Shown: one piece after another, positions 32,993 to 45,200 of the stretch
Numbering within the stretch: position 1 is the first letter of the stretch
Layout of the letters: the number at the start of each line of letters is the position of its first letter
Origin: Zingiber officinale
Taxonomy: Eukaryota > Streptophyta > Magnoliopsida > Zingiberales > Zingiberaceae
Direction: 5' to 3'
DNA: 64,000 bases
Assembly: GCF_018446385.1 (NCBI RefSeq)
Contig: NC_055988.1
Location: 163,444,209-163,508,208 of the forward strand
Notes under the pieces: model-generated
What the model saw: the letters and a program-made list of their open reading frames with translations, nothing else
The model's database searches: none
What the model was told of the DNA's origin: nothing
Position numbers and translations under genes: made by a program

Positions 32993-35404
32993 TGTTGGTT
33001 GCTACTCGGAAAACCTAGAGGTTCCACTGTACAAAATTTTGTACAAAGGTCTGAACCTTTTCCTAGCTACCATGTGTTCTTTTAAATTAAATTTTGGATC
33101 GCCTGCGGAACTTAACACGTTTGATCCAAAACTTAATCTATTTGTTCTTTTAGGTTTTGACTTGGATCTCCTGCGGAACTTAACATGTTCGACCCAAGTC
33201 ACCTTAAGTTATTAATTCCATTAAATATTAATTTTCATAATTGGTTCCCAGTACTGACGTGGCGAGGCACATGTCCTTCTTGGATATGGGAGCAACCACC
33301 ACCGACTAGACAAAACCTTTTATAGAAATCTAATATTTAATTTCCTAAAATAACTTTAGGTTAACCAAAAAGAACAATCAAAACACAAGGAAAAAAAATA
33401 AAAGAACACAACTTCGAAAAACATATTCGAAATACTAGAACGTAAGCCTCTTGTATTTGGTATTATTTCCATAAATAACTAGCACGATGCGGAAAAAAAA
33501 AATTACTAGTTATACCTTCTAGAAAGACCTCTTGATCTTCTACCGTATTCCTCTTCTAACCTCGGATGTTGTGTGGGCAACGATCTTCCGAGATGAGAAA
33601 CCACCAACCACCTTCTTCTCCTCCTAGCTAGGTTCGACCAACAATAAGGAAGCTTCACCAAGGAAGAAGATCAAAACACCAACCAAGCTCCAAGAGATGA
33701 TAGCTTTCTCTCCTTCTTCTTCTTCTTCTCCAAGTAGTATCCGGCCACCACAAGAGCTCCAAGGGGAGAGAGAGGTTCGGCCACCACAAGAAGAAGAGAG
33801 GGAGAGGATGATGGCCGGCCACATCAAGGAACAAAAGAGGGAGAGAAATAATAGAGGTTGTCTCTCATGAAGGCACCCTCACCCCTTCTTTTATATTCCT
33901 TGGCCTAAGCAAATTAGGGAATTTAATTACAATAAAATTTCCTTAATTTCCTTGACATGATTTAATTGAGGAAAATAAAATAAAATTTCCCCAATTAAAT
34001 TCTAATGGTCGGCCACATCATGAAATCAAATTAGACAAGTTTCAATCAACAATTAAAACTTCCTAATTTGTTTCCAGAAATTTTAAAATTAAAATTTCTC
34101 TTCAAAATCTCTTCATGGTTGATAAAAAGAAATTTCTATAATTTTAATTTTACAACATGTGAATAATTTTTAAAGAGAAAATAAAATATCTCACCAATCT
34201 ACAAATAAGGAAAGAGATCTAATCGCTTTCTTTAATCTTTTGTAGATCTTTTACAAGAGAGATAATTTAATTTTAATTATCTTTAATAAATTATATCTTC
34301 CACATAATAAAAATTAAAATTAAAATTCTTTTTTAATTTAATTTGGCCGACCCCTCTAGCTTGGGTTCAAGCTAGGGTCGACCACCCCAATTTATACCTA
34401 GGCCGACCCTAGCTTGGTTCCCAAGCTAGCTTGGCCGACCCCCTTTAGGTGGGTATAGAAGGTGGGTATAGGTGGGTATAGTACTCTATAAATAAGAGGC
34501 TACGATAGGGACCGAGAGGAGGAATTAGTTTTGGTCTCCCGATAAAATTAAGCATCCCGTGTTCGCCCTGAACACACAACTTAATTTTATCAATAATAAT
34601 TCATTCCACTAGAGAACTATTATTGAACTACCGCACCAATCCCAAATTATATTTTTGGGCTCCTTCTTATTATGAGTGTGTTAGTCTCCCTGTGTTTAAG
34701 ATATCGAATGTCCACTAATTAAGTGAGTTACTGACAACTCATTTAATTAATATCTTAGTCCAAGAGTAGTACCACTCAACCTTATCATCATGTCGGACTA
34801 GGTCCACCTGCAGGGTTTAACATGACAATCCTTATGAGCTCCTCTTGAGGACATTATCAACCTAGTATCTCTAGGACACAGTTTCCTTCTATAATCAACA
34901 ACACACACTATAAGTGATACCATTTCCCAACTTATCGGGCTTATTGATTCATCGAACTAAATCTCACCCATTGATAAATTAAAGAAATAAATATCAAATA
35001 TATGTGCTTGTTATTATATTAGGATTAAGAGCACACACTTCCATAATAACCGAGGTCTTTGTTTCTTTATAAAGTCAGTATAAAAGAAACGACCTCAAAT
35101 GGTTCTACTCAATACACTCTAAGTGTACTAGTGTAATTATACAGTCAAGATAAACTGATACCTAATTACACTACGACATTCTAATGGTTTGTTCCTTTCC
35201 ATTTTGGTCGTGAGCTACTGTTTATAATTTATAAGGTACTGATAACATCATCTTCTGCATGTGGCACCACATACTATGTTATCTACAGTATAAATTAATT
35301 GAACAACTACATTTATCACAAATGTAGACATTTGACCAATGTGATTCTTATTTCTAGATAAATGTTTTATACCAAAAGCTAGGCTTTTAGTATACATTCT
35401 AACA
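32993..35404 (-). repeat. 5' LTR of copia X1 (right)
   Basis: The 2,412-bp LTR is very similar to the left LTR, with scattered substitutions, many of them GGCCGG to GGCCGA, and a few short indels. The palindrome TGTACAAAATTTTGTACA lies at about 33028-33045, near the primer-site end. Confidence 0.9.
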
Positions 35405-35409
35405 CTTAC

Positions 35410-36166
35410 GTTTAGGAGGAAGAGAAAGACTTGGAAGCTTTGGACAGAGACTTAGGATTTATTCAATGAGCATAAGTAACCTCCTTCATGTCCCAAAGCT
35501 CTTCTTAAATAAGAGAAGAGAGTTGATTACAGTATCAACTCATCTGGCATCAGTTGACTGGTATTTCCATCAGTCGACTGATGCTACCGTTGGGCTGTGG
35601 CCAACAGCTACATCGCAGAATGCCAACGGTCACAAACGACCACTTACCAGTCGATTGGTAAAAGTACCAATCGACTGGTCGCTGTTGGCTGAGTGAATAG
35701 AATGCTTCTGTTCGCTTCCAATGGACTGAGCAATCGACTGGACCAGTCAACTGCAACTTTCATCAGTCGACTGGTCCCGTTACATACTCACACTCATCTT
35801 CTCCGGAATCGTCCTTGAAGCCCTCTTCCTCGGCCTTCATCCCTTAGATGCACCCGAGCCCGTGGCTCCTCTCCGTGTCATCCTTCATATTGCCTTGAAG
35901 TCCGCTTCCCTCGGCTCAACTCCATTGCTCATCGTCTGGCGGTCCCTCGGATATCTCCCACATCATCCTTCACCGTCTCAAGGACTCGAGCCCTAGGATG
36001 AGCTTCCCAAGCTTAGCCACACCAAGCTCCTCATGTGTGTTTTACCAAGTCCTACATGACTCAAACACACATATCAAACCAATATGAAAGCCTAACTTAA
36101 ACTTTTTGACACACATATCAAAACTATGATCGTACCGATTAAACTTAGGTCGATTACACCAACAAT
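35410..36166 (-). repeat. LTR of Sirevirus-like element A, main part
   Basis: The LTR carries several CAGTCGACTG-type palindromes (35559-35775), for example ATCAGTCGACTGAT and ACCAATCGACTGGT. On the element's sense (minus) strand these lie upstream of a TATTTAAG TATA-like site at about 35505-35513. The LTR ends ACACCAACA at 36166. Confidence 0.75.
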
Positions 36167-36933
36167 CTCCCCCTTTTTGATGTATGGTATATGTTTAAGT
36201 TAGATACAAATAATAACAACTTGAAAATTACAAGCATAGTATAAAACCTAAGCTCCCCCTTAACATATGCTCTATCACTCAATTTTCAAGTTTTGCACAA
36301 AATAGAGAAATAAAAGTTTCTAACTTAAACCTTCTCATTTCTCCCACTTTGACACCATAAAAAAAATTACACTTATCTTCCAAGTACACTATGGTATCAA
36401 TGTTGACTTAAAAATACCCAAAATCAGCTTCTGAAAGTGCTAGAAAATAGCTACCAGTTGACTGATAACTGTTGCAGTCGAGTGACACAAAGTCAATCCC
36501 AATTTCAGCCTTTTGAAGCCAACTTATATAAAAAATTTCAGAAAATTCAAAAAATCATGAAATTTTGAACACATTTTTTTTTTATAATGTCCTTTAACTA
36601 GGAAACATATGTATTCATGAAAATTCATTATATTTTTAAAGTTTTGATAAAAACTCAAAAACTTTGAAAACAACTCAAATTCGTATCACTTTGAAACCTA
36701 GTTTTGCAATTATATGTTTCAAAATAGCTATGCCACAATAAATAAAATATAGAATTATTTTCAAAACATTTGAAATATCCAATTATGATCTATGGGCAAA
36801 ATGCCCATTAATTATGATACATTTCATAACTCATCAAAATACCATAAATATAAGTGAATTATTAGTATCATCCTAGCATCTCACATCTATGTTTAAAATG
36901 ATAAAGCAAGCCATTGTGAGATGAAATGAAGGT
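36167..36933 (-). other. 3' internal region of Sirevirus-like element A
   Basis: There is no ORF. The polypurine tract complement is at its left edge. One diverged copy of the LTR's CAGTTGACTG palindrome lies at about 36449-36490. The AT-rich body resembles the non-coding 3' internal region of element 1. Confidence 0.65.
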
Positions 36934-37215
36934 TGTAGGGATCGTTGGTTGGCTAGAAGGGGGGTTGAATAACCCTACACAAATTAAAACAAAACGAACC
37001 CTTATTAGACAATTAACTTAAATAAAGAACACTTACATAAATAAAATAAGAAATGAACTGAAAGACAGAGGCACCGAAATTTTACTTGGTTACAATCGGG
37101 GAAGTTGTTAATCCAAGGAGGTGAATGCGCACTAAAAATCTCCTTCAGGCGGAGAAGCCTCTTTACAGCATGAAGCACAGAAAGTGAGAAGCTAAATGGA
37201 AATTAAAGCGTGTAT

Positions 37216-37800
37216 CACTATGTGAAAAATCTAGAATAGACTTCGGATATTATCCGAAGTAATAGGTAGATATTTACCGAAGTAGACACACGTGAAGTAA
37301 AAGGGTTAATTTTTTACTTCGACACACGATTACCGAAGTCTATCACCGGTCCAAAACCGGTTCAAAATCAGACCGTTTTCGAAGTAAAAAACCGCTATTA
37401 CTTCATCAAGACCAGTAAAAATATCGAAGTAGTTGATGACATATTACTGCATAGGTTACATTGTCTGACGAAGTTTAAAGGAGTTACGACTTCACAATTG
37501 TTTATATTATAGTGTAGTAAATATATAATATTACTTCTACATATTTTAGCTTTATCGAAGTAATTGTTATTGTATTACTTCATCGTAGTATGGAAGTAGG
37601 AAAGCATATTTTACTACACTTCAACAATTTAAGTTAGCGCAGTAATACATACAAACGACTTCAACAATTTTAATCACGTGGCCAAGTAAATAGTTTCTTT
37701 AACTACGATAGTATTTAAATTTATTGAAGTCTTATGTGTTGTATTACTTCATCATTTTTATTTATAGTATCGAAGTAGTTGACTATATTTTACTACGATA
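37216..37800. repeat. left TIR and subterminal repeats of the large CACTA
   Basis: After the TIR, motifs such as TTACTTCG, CGAAGTA, ACTTCATC and CTTCAAC occur roughly every 25-40 bp in both orientations. They differ completely from the GGGACGAA motif of the 5.3-kb CACTA, so the two belong to different families. Confidence 0.8.
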
Positions 37801-37994
37801 CAAATTTAATTGACAAAAGTGTATATCATAATATTTTGCTATAACACAATAGTTTTCATCACTAAAATTGAACAAATATCTATCAAATATAATCCAAAAG
37901 TGTATTCATAAAACAAATGTTTAACCACAACCCAAAAACTTTTTGTATCCATAAATCTTTAAATACAATCTAAAATTTGTAGCATAGCCTACAC

Positions 37995-40900
37995 TTAGGC
38001 ACCCACATAGAAATAGACGAATTCGCTCCATTCACTTCTGACTTCATCATTCTGAGATTGATTGTAATATTGTTTGTTTTTTGATGCTGCAAACTGAATC
38101 ATTAACAAAAGTTTGAGGATCAATGAAAAATAAGTTAATATTTTATAAATAAAATATTTCATAAAAAAAATATTCACCTTCCTCTCCAATTGTGGATATT
38201 CATCTAAGACTATCTCTTTCATGTACCGCATCACACAATATCCACATTCAACGCCACCATTTTGTTTAAGATACCCTAATGAAATTGAAAATGTTATGCA
38301 AGAAGGAACAATCATAATAATAAGAATTATTAATTGATGTCTAAATACATAGTCACAATACATACTGTCAATTGTTTAAAACCTGGTCCTTTTGAAATAC
38401 CCCTTGATGCATTGTATATCTTGACCCCACTACATTGTAAAAAATAGAAAATTATTTTTTCAATCTATAATGAATTGAATGCATTCAAAGTCAACATAAG
38501 TTACTACTTACTTGGTCACAATAGTTTGCCAAGCATGATCTCGGTTCCTGTTACTCAAAGAGTCCAATAAATATATCATATTATTATCTTCATTAATTAT
38601 AGTCAAGATCCAATGGTACCTGCACAAATAAAAATATAACATTAACTAGCATGTAGTAGGAAATGATAAATAATTAAAATCTTACCCAATGTTATATGGG
38701 ATGAAGCATATGGTATCTCTGTTCGATGCTCCCAACTGAGCAGCAATATGTTGTGATAATTTGCTACCTTCTTCACCCACACCGCATGTAGGTATGTGAC
38801 CAGGATCCACAAATGACACATACTGGGCTCTATTTTCTTTCTTCAAGTATTTGTAAAGGTAACTGCAAGGTAATTGAAAGGTAATGACAAAGTAATGAAA
38901 AATATAAATATACGCCATGTAAACCAAAGCAAAAACATGTGAACAAATTTTGTGAACAAAGCAAAGCATGTGAACAAATATTGTATTTAACACATAACAT
39001 ACCCCATGTAAACCAAAATTTGTCTGACACCTATCTCTTTCATCTCCATAAAGTGTAAGATATCTTCTCTTAGCAACCATACACTTTAGGACGTCCAAAC
39101 ATAGCTTCATCAAATTCTATGTGTATGCTCTCATCTTTAGGCATCAATCTGATAACATATGAATAGATATACTTGCATGCCATCGACAAAGTTTTTTCAA
39201 TTTCCTTGTACTTGTCCTGATCACCATGAACATCCGAAGGAGCAAATGATTGATGTTGCATATTCTTCTACAATATGTTAAAATATTCATATGAGTATTC
39301 AAATGATTAAGGTTTTTTCAAATATCAACTTTTCAAGAAAATTGAAAATACCTTCTTCGTTGGTAAAATGACCAACTCTTTAGGCCAAGCAACAATTGTT
39401 CCAACAGCATCATTGACGATTGTTGGTCCAGACCGAATTGGGATTGGAAGTTCTGCTTCTTCATCTAAGACAACATCAATAGATACCTTGAAATTCCCTT
39501 CCCCAAGTGCAACATGATGAATCAATATATTTGGGCCTCCTTTTGATAGTATTGTGCCATACGCCACCACATTTTCACGTTGTTTCACAGCCAAGTTACA
39601 TTTTTTTCCCTATAAGAACAATAAGAAATTGTATATAAATATGTGAATTTGAAAACAAAAATTAATTTGACATAAAATTGAGAAATATAGAACCTCCAAG
39701 TTTGAAGTGCCACATTCATAAACCTCCACATCATCTCTCCAATTTGGGTCGTTCATGTTTGAGGACTTATTCGATATCACAACCTCACAAGTTTGATTAT
39801 TAATGACCTTAGCAAGTTGAGCCTTCAATCTCTCTACTTCAACCTTCAAGCTCTTATTCTCCTCCGATTGTTCTTTGAAGTTATCGATCAAATCCTTTGG
39901 GACTAATTCCCTATTCTTTCTTGCAGTTTTAAAGTAGAGTTGGGGTTTTACGCATCCTCCCACACCTCTAACTCGTCCATAGTGTTCCTGATTTCCTAAT
40001 GCAGTGGTTAATACATCGTTCATCCCAGAAGGTTTGAACTCTCCTTTCATCTTCTTTTCCAATAAGTCATCCTACAATTAGGGATGTAACAAATTAATCC
40101 AAAAATTCCAATATTATTTAGCTAGACAATATGAAAATTAGATAAAAATAAACATTTACAATTTTTTCAGCAACTTCTGCTATCTCCATATTTGTAATGT
40201 TGCCAGATTTGTCCTCACGAGCTTTACGCCAAAGCAACGATCTATCAACTTCCTCATTTTCAGCAATTAATTTTTTCTCCCTCTACAATTCCAAAAATGA
40301 TCAGTTACATAATATTAAATACTTGCTTGAAAATGCCAAGTATAATGCATGGTAGCTTACCAATTCAGCCTCTAAGCCAATGTAGCTTTTGCGAGACAAT
40401 CTGTGATGATATTTATAATGCATCGTTCGTTCTTTTTGCTTTTCATGAATAACCTACATAGAAAATACATTCAACAACAGCCAGCAAATGAACAAATTGC
40501 AAATTCACGAATAACCTGCACATGAATAAAAAAAACGAACAAAAAAAGGAACAGCAATTGAACAACCTGCAAATGAATAAAAAACATGCAAATGAATAAC
40601 CTGCAAATGAACAAAAAATGACCAGCAATTGCAAATTCAAAAACACGTCCAGCACTTGCAAATTGGAAAAAAATGAAAAGCAATTGGAATGAACAAAAAA
40701 CGAACATCAATTGCAAATGAACAAAAAACGAACAGCAATTGCAAATTCAAAAAAACGTCCAGCACTTGAATGAATATAATGAACAAAGAATTGCAAATTG
40801 GAAATGCTGGACGCACCATTACAAAAATTGTAAATTGGAGCTGAAGCAAATTGGGACGAGTTAGAGCTGAAGCAAATTGGGACAAATTGGAAATGCTGGA

Positions 40901-42024
40901 CGCACCATTACGTGTAAGCATGAAGCATGAAGCATTTGAATATGAAGCAAATTGGAATAAACAAATTGGAAATTGGAATGAACACCATTACAAAATAAAC
41001 AAATTGGAATAATAAATAAAATGAACACCATTACAAAATAAATAAAAAAATGAACATGAAGCAAATTGGAATAAACAAATTGGAAAAAACGTGTAAGCAT
41101 TTGAATGATATTTCAAATTGCAACTGCACCATTACAAAAATTGCAAATGCAAACAAACAAATAACACCATAATAAATACATGAACTTGCAAATGCAAAAG
41201 TACAAACAACACTATTCTTTCTAAGACAAGAAGTTATATAAGCCAAATTTCCAGTTAACACCATATGGGTGCGTACCTCCCATGATGGATGGAGTCTCTC
41301 ATCTACAAATGCTTTCCAAACTGCTTTTGGAATATGATATTGACTCGGTGGAGAACTTAAATTTTCAGGATTACCTATATTTGGCCAAACAAATCTGCTA
41401 GTGAGTTTGTTTTTGAAATCTCGTCACTTTTGAGATGCTGAATTCATCACAGCAGATTCACTTTGTGGTGCTAATTCAAACACATTCTGCAACACAAAAA
41501 ATTAGTTAGTACTATTAATAGATAAGTTGAATAGGAATAAGAAACTAATAAACATACAAGCTGGATAATTATACAACTATATGACAAGAATGGATTAAAT
41601 AAAACAATAATAGCAGAGAGTTGGAAAGCTAACTTGATTTTGGATTGTATGTATATATAAATCTTACCGAGATCTCTTCCCACAATTTTTGTTTTATATT
41701 TTCTGGAACACTAGGCCAAGACTTTATGTTGATTGACACCATGGTTCTAGCAACAGAGCCAATGTATGATTGCAATGCCTTTCCATTTGTATTGTATAAT
41801 GGCCACCCCATGTCATCATAATCAATCTTCACTTTTTTTACCCATCTTGTAGCTGCAGTGAGTTTACACATTGATGTAGGACCTCGTTTGTTCTTCTGCA
41901 CATCTACAGAACGTTCTTCTCTATCAGTAACTTCATGTAGCTCTGCATCGGCTACTCCATGTAGCTCAGCATCGACTATTCCATGTATCTCCTCAACTGC
42001 TACTCCTTGTTTTTTACGACCCAT
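37995..42024 (-). pseudogene. multi-exon TNP1-like / Ulp1-like (C48 peptidase) gene of the large CACTA
   Basis: About eleven exons with GT/AG borders can be traced downward: 42024-41668, 41486-41277, 40453-40361, 40282-40160, 40071-39694, 39609-39352, 39267-39003, 38862-38686, 38619-38512, 38429-38366, 38275-38178 and 38086-37995. The front exons (MGRKKQG start, SWPSVPENIKQKLWEEI) resemble the second En/Spm protein. A coiled coil follows (KSLKVEVERLKAQLAKV), then a block with GTIVAWPKELV resembling DUF8039. The tail has the Ulp1/SUMO-peptidase pattern: His in YHWILTII, Asp in LLDSL and Cys in VECGYCVMRYM. Defects are a TGA at 41424-41426 in place of a usual Trp and a frameshift near 39075. 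Peptidase activity is inferred from motifs only. Confidence 0.7.
40460..41230. repeat. degenerate tandem repeat filling a transposon intron
   Basis: The intron between the second and third exons is built of irregular copies of words like GCAAATGAACAAA, AGCAATTGCAAATT and AAATTGGAATGAAC. The ORFs on the minus strand here are repeat artefacts. Confidence 0.65.
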
Positions 42025-42237
42025 CTAGTATTGTCTGTATAAGAATATAAATGAAACCAATTAAAATTTGTACAATAATAATAACATAAACATGACATAT
42101 ATAATTACACTAACACAATTATAAATAAATACCAACACAGACATAAACTTATCATAGAATTGCATAAATAATTTTTTAAAGTGCATAAAACATTTCTTTA
42201 TGTTCATAACAAAACCATTACATAAAAATGAAAAACA

Positions 42238-45200
42238 TTATTTTTTATTTTTTGTGACCCAAACACCCTCAATTTCCGATCTAAAATATCTTTCTTGAGT
42301 AGGAATGCAATGAGTATCAATATCATCAATTGGTCTAGAATCAGGAATACTGCTCCAATCATCATCATCTCCCTCATAACATCTATTTGGAACTGGGAGC
42401 ACAATTGACCACCCCTTTTGTAATGGATCATCAATATAAAAGACTTGGTTGACTTGACTTGCAAGCACAAATTCGTCATTCTTGTGTCCTCGTTTGTTCA
42501 AGTTGACAAAGGTGAAGCCACATTCATCGTTGTTGATTATTCCTTTGTCATTTGCAACCCAAGCACATTTGAAAAGAGGAACGTGAAATTGATGATAGTC
42601 TAATTCCCATATTTCTTCAATCACTACATAAAAAGACACATCAGCTAGCAAGAGATTCTTATCTTTAGCACTACATACAAGCATGGTGTTGGCAACTAAA
42701 GAAACCCCACTGTTTTGGCAAACTCTGTCATCACCCCGCGCCTTTGTTTGGTATAAATTGCCATTTATCACATAACTATTGTACTTAATAATTTATGCAC
42801 GAGGTCCATGGGCCAACCATGTTAATGTCGATGTTGTTCCACCATTGCAACTGTCAATTTCAGCAGCCACCTAACATGTAATCAATTTGAATATGGTGAT
42901 TAAAAAAAGTAAATATAAGTTGTTCTGTACAAATGATAGTAAAAATTTAATCAATATGGTATCCACCTTTGTACGAAACCAATCAATAAACCTCTTGTTG
43001 TGAGCATCTTGTATCCACCTTTCATCTTTCTCTTTTTTGGGAAACATTGATTTCAAAAAGGTTTTATGCTCACTGTAGAAGTATTAATATATAAATTTGT
43101 GTGAAACATTAGATAATCTCAAGTACATATGCAGAATCATAAATAATACAATACACTTACATTATATAGGGAGATACTTCCTCCATATTTTCTAGCACAG
43201 TCAAATGTGCTTGTTGCAGATCAACTTGTTGCACTATAATTGGTGTGTTGCATGCTTGCAAGCCAGAAACATTTGCTTTTGGGTCTCGAATTGATTGAGG
43301 AACTCCAATAGGATCAACGTCATTGAGGTATTCTGAACAAAACTCAATTGCTTCTTCTGCTAAATATCTTTGAACAATGCAACCTTCAGGATGTTTTCGA
43401 CTGCCTACATAACTCTTAAGCACCTTCATGTATCTTTCAAATGGATACATCCATCTGAAGTAAACTGGCCCACATAATCGGACTTCTCGAACAAGATGGA
43501 CAGTTAAGTGAAGCATGATATCGAAGAAAGATGGGGAAAAATATTGCTCCAATAAGCAGAGTGTAACAACCAAGTCAGATTGCAACTTATCTAACTTGGC
43601 TACATCTATAACTTTGCAACAAATATCTTTGAAGAAGAAGCATAATCTTATGATAGCATATCTAACATGTTTTGGCAGCGCATCACGTATAACTATTGGC
43701 AAGAAATGATGCATTAAAACATGACAATCATGGGATTTCAAGCAAGTCAACTTCAACTGATCCATGCACACAATATTATTCATATTCGAAGAGAAACCTT
43801 CTGGAACTTTTATATCCTTTAATGACTTGCACACCTGTAACTTTTCTTTTTTTGTGAATGAGCACGCAGCAAGAGGAAGATATGTTCTCTTCTCCCCAAA
43901 TATAGGTGTTAATTCAGGCCTAATTCCCATCTCAACCATGTCCAACCTAGCTGCCACATTATCCTTGGTTTTTTCCTTTAACATTCATCAAAGTATTAAT
44001 GAGGGATTCAAAGATATTTTTCTCGATGTGCATAACATCGAGACAATGCCTTACATGCAGGTGTTTCCAGTAAGGAATATTAAAAAAGATTGACTTCTTC
44101 TTCCAATATTTTCTGAAAATTGTTGCTCCTAAATCTTTTTCTTCTATATTGACTTCCAATATATTAGCCTTTGCATTCTTTTTTTTCCCTCTCACACTTA
44201 TCCTCTTTCCAAACTCACACCTTATGTCAGAAAGTTTGTCAAACAACTTAATCCCAGATAATGGTCTAGCTGCTTCTCCAAGTTCCTCCATGCCATTAAA
44301 CTCCTTCATTTGCCTACGATAGGGATGAAACCGTGATAGGAATCGTCTATGGTCAGCAAATGACATTTTCTTCCCATTTTCCAAGTGACTTGCATAAGTA
44401 TCTTCTCCGCATATTGGACATGCATAATAACCATGTGTAGTACATCCACTAAGGTTACCATAGGCAGGAAAGTCATTGATGGTCCATAATAAGACTACTT
44501 TAAGAGTGAAGAACTGCCTTCGATAAGCATCGTAGACTCCATCAACTCCTTCCCACAATTGTTGCAAATCTTCAACTAACACCTCCAGATAGACATCAAT
44601 ATCGTTTCCAGGCTGCTTAGGCCCTGAAATGAGCATAGTTAGCATGATGTATTTGTTAGAGTGTATACTAAAAGCCTAACTTTTGGTATAAACATTTATC
44701 TAGAAATAAGAATCACATTGGTCAAATGTCTACATTTATGATAAATGTAGTTGTTCAATTAATTTATATTGTAGATAACATGGTGTGTGGTGTCACACAC
44801 AGAGGATCATGTTATCAGTATCTTATAAATTATAAACAGTAGCTCACGACCATAATGGAAAGGAACAAACCATTGGAAGGTCGTAGTGTAATTAGGTATC
44901 AGTTTATCTTGACTGTATAATTACACTAGTACACTCAGAGTGTATTGAGTAGGACCATTTGAGGTCGTTTCTTTTATACTGACTTTATAAAGAAACAAAG
45001 ACCTCGGTTATTATGGAAGTGTGTGCTCTTAATCCTAATATAATAACAAGCACATATATTTGATATTTATTTCTTTAATTTATCAATGGGTGAGATTTAG
45101 TTCGATGAATCAATAAGCACGATAAGTTGGGAAATGGTATCACTTATAGTGTGTGTTGTTGATTATAGAAGGAAACTGTGTCCTAGAGATACTAGGTTGA

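Larger units (their letters stand above)
26121..35404 (-). mobile_element. copia X1: complete LTR element with decayed interior
   Basis: Two ~2.4-kb LTRs (26121-28515 and 32993-35404) start TGTTGGTTGCTACTCGG and end CATTCTAACA on the plus strand. A perfect CTTAC duplication lies outside them (26116-26120 and 35405-35409). The element reads on the minus strand, with the primer site TTGGTATCAGAGC just inside the right LTR (complement at 32980-32992) and the polypurine tract complement ATCTCCCACTT just inside the left LTR. The interior is only 4.5 kb, with most of gag missing and pol full of stops. Confidence 0.93.
25798..36933 (-). mobile_element. Sirevirus-like element A, 3' part (split by copia X1)
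   Basis: One ~1,080-bp LTR is made of 25798-26120 joined to 35410-36166. The two halves are separated by copia X1 with its CTTAC duplication. The LTR ends ACACCAACA, followed by CTCCCCCTTTTTGATG, the complement of a Sirevirus-type polypurine tract (36167-36182). The internal region 36167-36933 then runs into element B. The left end reads TATAGG where element B has TGTAGG. The rest of A lies outside the window. Confidence 0.75.

Noticed and set aside
40443..41264. Minus-strand Phe/Cys-rich ORFs resembling membrane proteins
   Set aside because: They lie in a repeat-filled intron of the CACTA gene. The hydrophobicity comes from the AT-rich repeat words.
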